Of a stretch of DNA of 64,000 nt, positions 60,377-64,000 are shown piece after piece (the first letter of the stretch is position 1; each line of letters starts with the position of its first letter). This DNA comes from Sphingobium sp. SCG-1 (GTDB taxonomy: Bacteria > Pseudomonadota > Alphaproteobacteria > Sphingomonadales > Sphingomonadaceae). The translations under genes were made by a program, and so were the position numbers. The notes beneath the pieces are model-generated. The model saw only the letters and a program-made list of their open reading frames with translations. It was not told where the DNA came from and searched no databases. The stretch lies in assembly GCF_002953135.1 (NCBI RefSeq), contig NZ_CP026372.1, positions 2,046,001-2,110,000 of the forward strand, in the 5' to 3' direction.

Positions 60377-61600
60377 ATGAGCGCAATATCCTTATCCGAA
60401 CAAATAGTTGTCGATGCCGCTGCCGCAGCGCCGATGTTGGCACAGGTGGAGGCGTGGGCGGCGCTCAATACAGGCTCGCGTAATCTTGATGGGCTGCGGG
60501 ACATGGCGGCGGTGCTGGCGAATGCGTTTTCAGCACTTCCGGGCGACATCGCCCTCATTGATCCGGCACCGGTCGATACCGTTGCTCCGGATGGACAGGT
60601 TCTTCCGCTCAGCCATGGCCAACATCTTCACATGACCGTTCGTTCGCAAGCACCGGTACAGATATTGCTCACGGGCCACATGGATACGGTTTTCGCCGCG
60701 ACAGACGGCTTCCAGGCGCTGAAGTGGCTGGAGCCCGGTGTTCTGAATGGTCCTGGCGTGGCCGATATGAAGGGCGGCCTCGCCATCATGCTCGCTGCAT
60801 TGAAGGCGCTGGAGCACAGTCCGATTTCTCAGAGCATCGGCTATGAAGTCGTCATCAATAGTGACGAGGAAGTCGGTAGCGCGTCGTCATCCGCGCTCAT
60901 CGCCCGCGCGGCCAGGGGCAAGATCGCTGCGCTAACTTATGAGCCAGCGCTCCCGGATGGCACGCTTGCTGGAGCGCGCGCGGGAAGCGGCAATTTCTCA
61001 ATCGTAGTGCTGGGGCGCAGTGCCCATGCAGGGCGCAATCCAGAGGATGGGCGTAACGCAGTCGTCGCTGCGGCAGACATCGCCCTGCGGCTGAAAGCAG
61101 CCAGTGGCGTCAGGCCGAACGGGCAGGGTTTTTCCTGCAATCCGGCGAAGATCGATGGCGGTGGGCCGAACAATGTCGTGCCCGATCATGCCGTCCTTCG
61201 CGTCAATTTCCGCCCGCGAACGCCTGCCGATGAAATCGCGGCGAGTATATTACTCGATCAAGTGATCGCGGACGTGGCAGCGCTGCATGATGTGCTGATC
61301 CACCGTCACGGCGGCTTCGGACGTCCCCCCAAACCCATGGACGAAAAGACGGAAGGCTTGTTCGGTCTCGTGAAGCGATGCGGCGAAGACCTCGGCATTG
61401 CGATCGGGTGGCGCGATACCGGGGGCGTCTGTGACGGTAACAACATCGCGGCTTGCGGTGTCCCCGTCGTCGACACCATGGGCGCGCGGGGCGGGAGCAT
61501 CCACAGTCCGGACGAATTCCTGATGACGGACAGCCTTCCTGAACGCGCGCGGCTCTCGGCGCTGACCATGATGCGGATCGCGAAACATGCGCTGCGCTAG
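60377..61600 (+). CDS. M20 family metallo-hydrolase next to astAB
   Basis: A 407-residue zinc peptidase/deacylase of the carboxypeptidase G2 type. ATG 60377 preferred over TTG 60371. Metal ligands: LLTGHMDTVF (His, Asp), GPGVADMKGGLAIM (bridging Asp), VINSDEEVGS (Glu pair), and late SIHSPDEF (His). The dimerisation insert with GRSAHAGRNPEDGRNAV is normal. It is the first gene of the arginine-degradation group; by position it may do the amide-cleaving step otherwise done by AstE, or act on another N-acyl amino acid. Confidence 0.88.
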   Translation: MSAISLSEQIVVDAAAAAPMLAQVEAWAALNTGSRNLDGLRDMAAVLANAFSALPGDIALIDPAPVDTVAPDGQVLPLSHGQHLHMTVRSQAPVQILLTGHMDTVFAATDGFQALKWLEPGVLNGPGVADMKGGLAIMLAALKALEHSPISQSIGYEVVINSDEEVGSASSSALIARAARGKIAALTYEPALPDGTLAGARAGSGNFSIVVLGRSAHAGRNPEDGRNAVVAAADIALRLKAASGVRPNGQGFSCNPAKIDGGGPNNVVPDHAVLRVNFRPRTPADEIAASILLDQVIADVAALHDVLIHRHGGFGRPPKPMDEKTEGLFGLVKRCGEDLGIAIGWRDTGGVCDGNNIAACGVPVVDTMGARGGSIHSPDEFLMTDSLPERARLSALTMMRIAKHALR

Positions 61601-61645
61601 GGCCGGTCGTTCGGGAACAGAGATACATCAGGCAAGGAACAGGCA

Positions 61646-62662
61646 TTGAGTTTCTTCATGCGACCGGCGCGGCTGGACGACCTTCAGACGCTGTATGAAA
61701 TGGCGAAGCTGACGGGCGGTGGCTTCACTAATCTGCCGCCAGACCGCAAGGCGCTGTCCTCCAAACTCGAACGCACCGCCGAAGCCTTGTCCCGAACAGA
61801 GGACGATCTGGCGGACGAGATGATCGTGCTGGTCCTTGAGAATAGCGAGACGGGCCAGGTTCGTGGCACCTGCCAGCTTTTCAGCGAAGTCGGGCAGAAA
61901 TTCCCGTTCTACTCCTACCGTCTCGGCACTTTGACGCAGCATAGCCGGGAACTCGCTCGCACATTTCGCGCAGAAATGCTTTCGCTGACGACGGACCTTG
62001 AAGGCTCCACCGAAGTGGGGGGGCTTTTTCTGCACCCGCGCGAGCGCGCCGAAGGATTGGGGCTGTTGCTGGCACGCAGTCGTTATCTCTACATCCGGCA
62101 GCACCGCGCGCGCTTCGGCAACCGTATCATCGCCGAATTGCGAGGCGTGATCGACGAGGCGGGTGGGTCGCCGTTCTGGGACGGCCTGGCCGGGCGGTTC
62201 TTTGGCATGAGCTTTCAGGAAGCGGACGAATTCAATGCGATCAATGGCTACCAGTTTATCGCCGATCTGATGCCGAAGACGCCAATCTATACAGCGATGT
62301 TGACGGATCATGCGCGATCCGTAATCGGCCTTCCGCACCCAAATGGCCGCGCCGCGATGCGGATGCTGGAGGCGGAGGGCTTCAAGAACGCCGGCTATGT
62401 CGACATCTTCGATGGCGGCCCCACGATGGTCGGAAACATCGACGCGCTTCGCACGGTATCGGAGTCCCGGGAAGTTACCTTGACCGATATACATGGTGAG
62501 AAAGGCGCAAAGATGCTCATCGCTCGCGGCAAGCTGTCCAAGTTCAGATGTGCATATGGTTCGGTGATCGAGCAAGGCGACGGGACTGCGGCGCTCGATA
62601 GCGCCAGTGCCGCCCTGTTAAGCGTGGACATCGGCGATTCGATCACCATCGTGGGACGCTGA
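61646..62662 (+). CDS. astA: Arginine N-succinyltransferase
   Basis: First step of the succinyltransferase route of arginine catabolism. 338 residues from TTG 61646, chosen for AAGGAA upstream; an ATG four codons on (61658) is the alternative. Signatures: RPARLDDLQTLYEMAKLTGG, GFTNLPPDRKAL, LFLHPRERAEGLGLLLARSR, FFGMSFQEADEFNAINGYQF and LLSVDIGDSITIVGR at the end. Follows the M20 hydrolase by 45 bp and precedes astB by 3 bp. Confidence 0.95.
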   Translation: MSFFMRPARLDDLQTLYEMAKLTGGGFTNLPPDRKALSSKLERTAEALSRTEDDLADEMIVLVLENSETGQVRGTCQLFSEVGQKFPFYSYRLGTLTQHSRELARTFRAEMLSLTTDLEGSTEVGGLFLHPRERAEGLGLLLARSRYLYIRQHRARFGNRIIAELRGVIDEAGGSPFWDGLAGRFFGMSFQEADEFNAINGYQFIADLMPKTPIYTAMLTDHARSVIGLPHPNGRAAMRMLEAEGFKNAGYVDIFDGGPTMVGNIDALRTVSESREVTLTDIHGEKGAKMLIARGKLSKFRCAYGSVIEQGDGTAALDSASAALLSVDIGDSITIVGR

Positions 62663-62665
62663 GCG

Positions 62666-63925
62666 ATGCCGGCTATCGAGATCAACTTCGACGGGATCAT
62701 TGGTCCCAGCCACAATTATGCAGGCCTCAGCCTGGGCAATCTTGCATCGGCGGGCAACTCCGGCTCGCCGTCCTTCCCACGCCAGGCCGCGCTTGAGGGA
62801 ATCGCCAAGATGCGTGCGAATATCGCGCTCGGGCTGACACAGGGTATATTCCTGCCGCATCGTCGCCCGGACACAGCGTGGCTTAGCGCGCTGGGCACCA
62901 GCATGGCCGATGCCGAGCCGCATATCCGTGCCGCGGCCTTCTCCGCCTCTGCAATGTGGGCCGCTAACGCTGCGACGGTTTCTCCGGCGGCGGACACTTT
63001 GGACGGCAAATGCCATCTGACCGTCGCCAACCTCGTGACGATGCCGCATCGCAGCCACGAGTGGCCGCAGACGCTTGCTCAGTTGCGCACGGCGTTCGCG
63101 TCTGATCGTTTCTCCGTGCACGACCCCGTGCCCGCGCCGTTCGGTGACGAAGGCGCGGCCAACCACATGCGATTGTGCGAGAGTCACGATGCGCCTGGGG
63201 TCGAAGTCTTCGTGTACGGCCGATCAGGAGGAACGTTCCCCGCCCGCCAGCATCCGGAGGCCAGTAAAGCCGTTGCGCGCAAGCACCGGCTCGATCCCGG
63301 CCGCACATTGCTCGTCCAGCAATCCGCCGAGGCAATAGAAGCGGGCGCCTTTCACAATGATGTCGTGGCGGTGGCGAACGAGCGCGTGCTGTTCGCGCAT
63401 GAGCAGGCCTTTGCCGACAAGTCCGCCTTCTTCGCCGAGCTAAGCCGGTTGATCCCTTCGATCGAGATTATCGAAGTTCCCGCCAGCCAGATCAGCCTCA
63501 CGGACGCCATCCAGAGCTATCTGTTCAACGCGCAACTCGTGACCTTGCCGGACGGTGCGGGGATGGCGCTGATAGTGCCGACCGAAACCCAGGCGACGCC
63601 TGCGGTGTGGCAATGGCTTGAAACTTTGCTCGCAGGGAATGGCCCGATCAGGCGGGTCATGCCGGTTGATGTAAGGCAGTCCATGGCGAACGGCGGTGGT
63701 CCGGCCTGCCTGCGGCTTCGTGTGGTGGCTGATCCTGCGGATATCGATGCTCGTTTTCTGGTCGACGGCCCGAAACTCGATAGAATAGCGGCCATAATCG
63801 AGCAGCACTGGCCCGAACGGATTACGCCCGATGATTTGCGGAATGCCGACTTGATCGCGCAGGTCGAACAATCGTGGTTAACGCTTGTTGACCATTTGCA
63901 GCTTTCACGCGAACTGTGTGTTTAG
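62666..63925 (+). CDS. astB: N-succinylarginine dihydrolase
   Basis: Second step of the same pathway: releases two ammonia and CO2 from N2-succinylarginine, giving succinylornithine. 419 residues, close to the family length. Signatures: EINFDGIIGPSHNYAGLSLG at the start, LPHRRPDTAWL, DEGAANHMRLC with the catalytic Glu region, GAFHNDVVAVAN with the His, and ANGGGPACLRLRV with the nucleophilic Cys. It starts 3 bp after astA, so the two are surely one operon. Confidence 0.96.
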   Translation: MPAIEINFDGIIGPSHNYAGLSLGNLASAGNSGSPSFPRQAALEGIAKMRANIALGLTQGIFLPHRRPDTAWLSALGTSMADAEPHIRAAAFSASAMWAANAATVSPAADTLDGKCHLTVANLVTMPHRSHEWPQTLAQLRTAFASDRFSVHDPVPAPFGDEGAANHMRLCESHDAPGVEVFVYGRSGGTFPARQHPEASKAVARKHRLDPGRTLLVQQSAEAIEAGAFHNDVVAVANERVLFAHEQAFADKSAFFAELSRLIPSIEIIEVPASQISLTDAIQSYLFNAQLVTLPDGAGMALIVPTETQATPAVWQWLETLLAGNGPIRRVMPVDVRQSMANGGGPACLRLRVVADPADIDARFLVDGPKLDRIAAIIEQHWPERITPDDLRNADLIAQVEQSWLTLVDHLQLSRELCV

Positions 63926-63967
63926 CACTGAAATGGAGGCAATTCTCCAGCTACGCACTCGGACATC

Positions 63968-64000
63968 ATGCAGAAGATCAAGCGCCTCTTCACGATCAAG
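63968..64000 (+). CDS. Possible start of the next gene (3' end outside window)
   Basis: An ATG at 63968 begins MQKIKRLFTIK and stays open to the window edge. It lies 43 bp after astB in the same direction. Too short to judge; listed only as a possible partial gene. Confidence 0.25.
   Translation, partial: MQKIKRLFTIK

Overview
The window looks like a chromosomal segment of a sphingomonad (Alphaproteobacteria, order Sphingomonadales; genus not decided). This rests on gene content and protein style: a PhoK-type alkaline phosphatase, the mreBCD-mrdA-rodA cluster, pairs of Ala-rich exported TPR-like and TraB/GumN proteins, a photolyase-cyclopropane synthase operon, an arginine succinyltransferase cluster and GC-rich codon use. 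No database search was possible, so all names come from motifs and recall of families.

Layout. 1-9.5 kb: 3' part of metH, a beta-helix exported protein, phoK, dsbD, tlyA, tspO, ubiK, a YbjN protein and proC. 9.5-12.6 kb: a disturbed stretch with an aldo/keto reductase and its divergent TetR regulator (two palindromic operators between them), flanked by what look like the debris of a DMT transporter gene and a flavin reductase gene. 12.63-20.81 kb: an integrated element in tRNA-Lys(CTT), bounded by a perfect 46-bp repeat of the tRNA 3' half. It carries a tyrosine integrase, a small HTH protein, a primase/helicase-like DUF3987 gene broken by a frameshift, an AbiV-like abortive infection gene and a chain of small phage-type genes, with no structural genes. 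It resembles a phage satellite carrying a defence gene.

20.8-31.5 kb: tRNA-Lys, then the cell-shape operon mreB-mreC-mreD-mrdA-rodA (minus strand, start/stop overlaps of 4 nt), mutL, and a minus-strand group rplY-pth-ychF-MaoC. 31.6-44 kb: two TraB/GumN proteins, glyQ and glyS (glyS carries two in-frame copies of a 76-bp palindromic repeat), ppdK, tRNA-Arg(ACG), a small membrane protein, sdhE and mfd. 44-52 kb: a Pro/Ala-rich membrane protein, mobA, a bile-acid-symporter-like transporter, a MarR regulator divergent from an acyl-CoA dehydrogenase, and two TPR-like paralogues. 52-64 kb: gyrA (with Met in place of the usual QRDR Asp), a phrB-cfa operon, a histone-deacetylase-family protein, rppH, a DUF481 outer membrane protein, and an arginine-degradation cluster (M20 hydrolase, astA, astB).

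Most of the window is ordinary core chromosome. The main objects of interest are the tRNA-Lys element (attachment sites, candidate integrase arm sites at both ends, candidate iteron cluster behind the primase gene, AbiV cargo), the palindromic insertions inside glyS, and the twin operators of the TetR/aldo-keto reductase pair.
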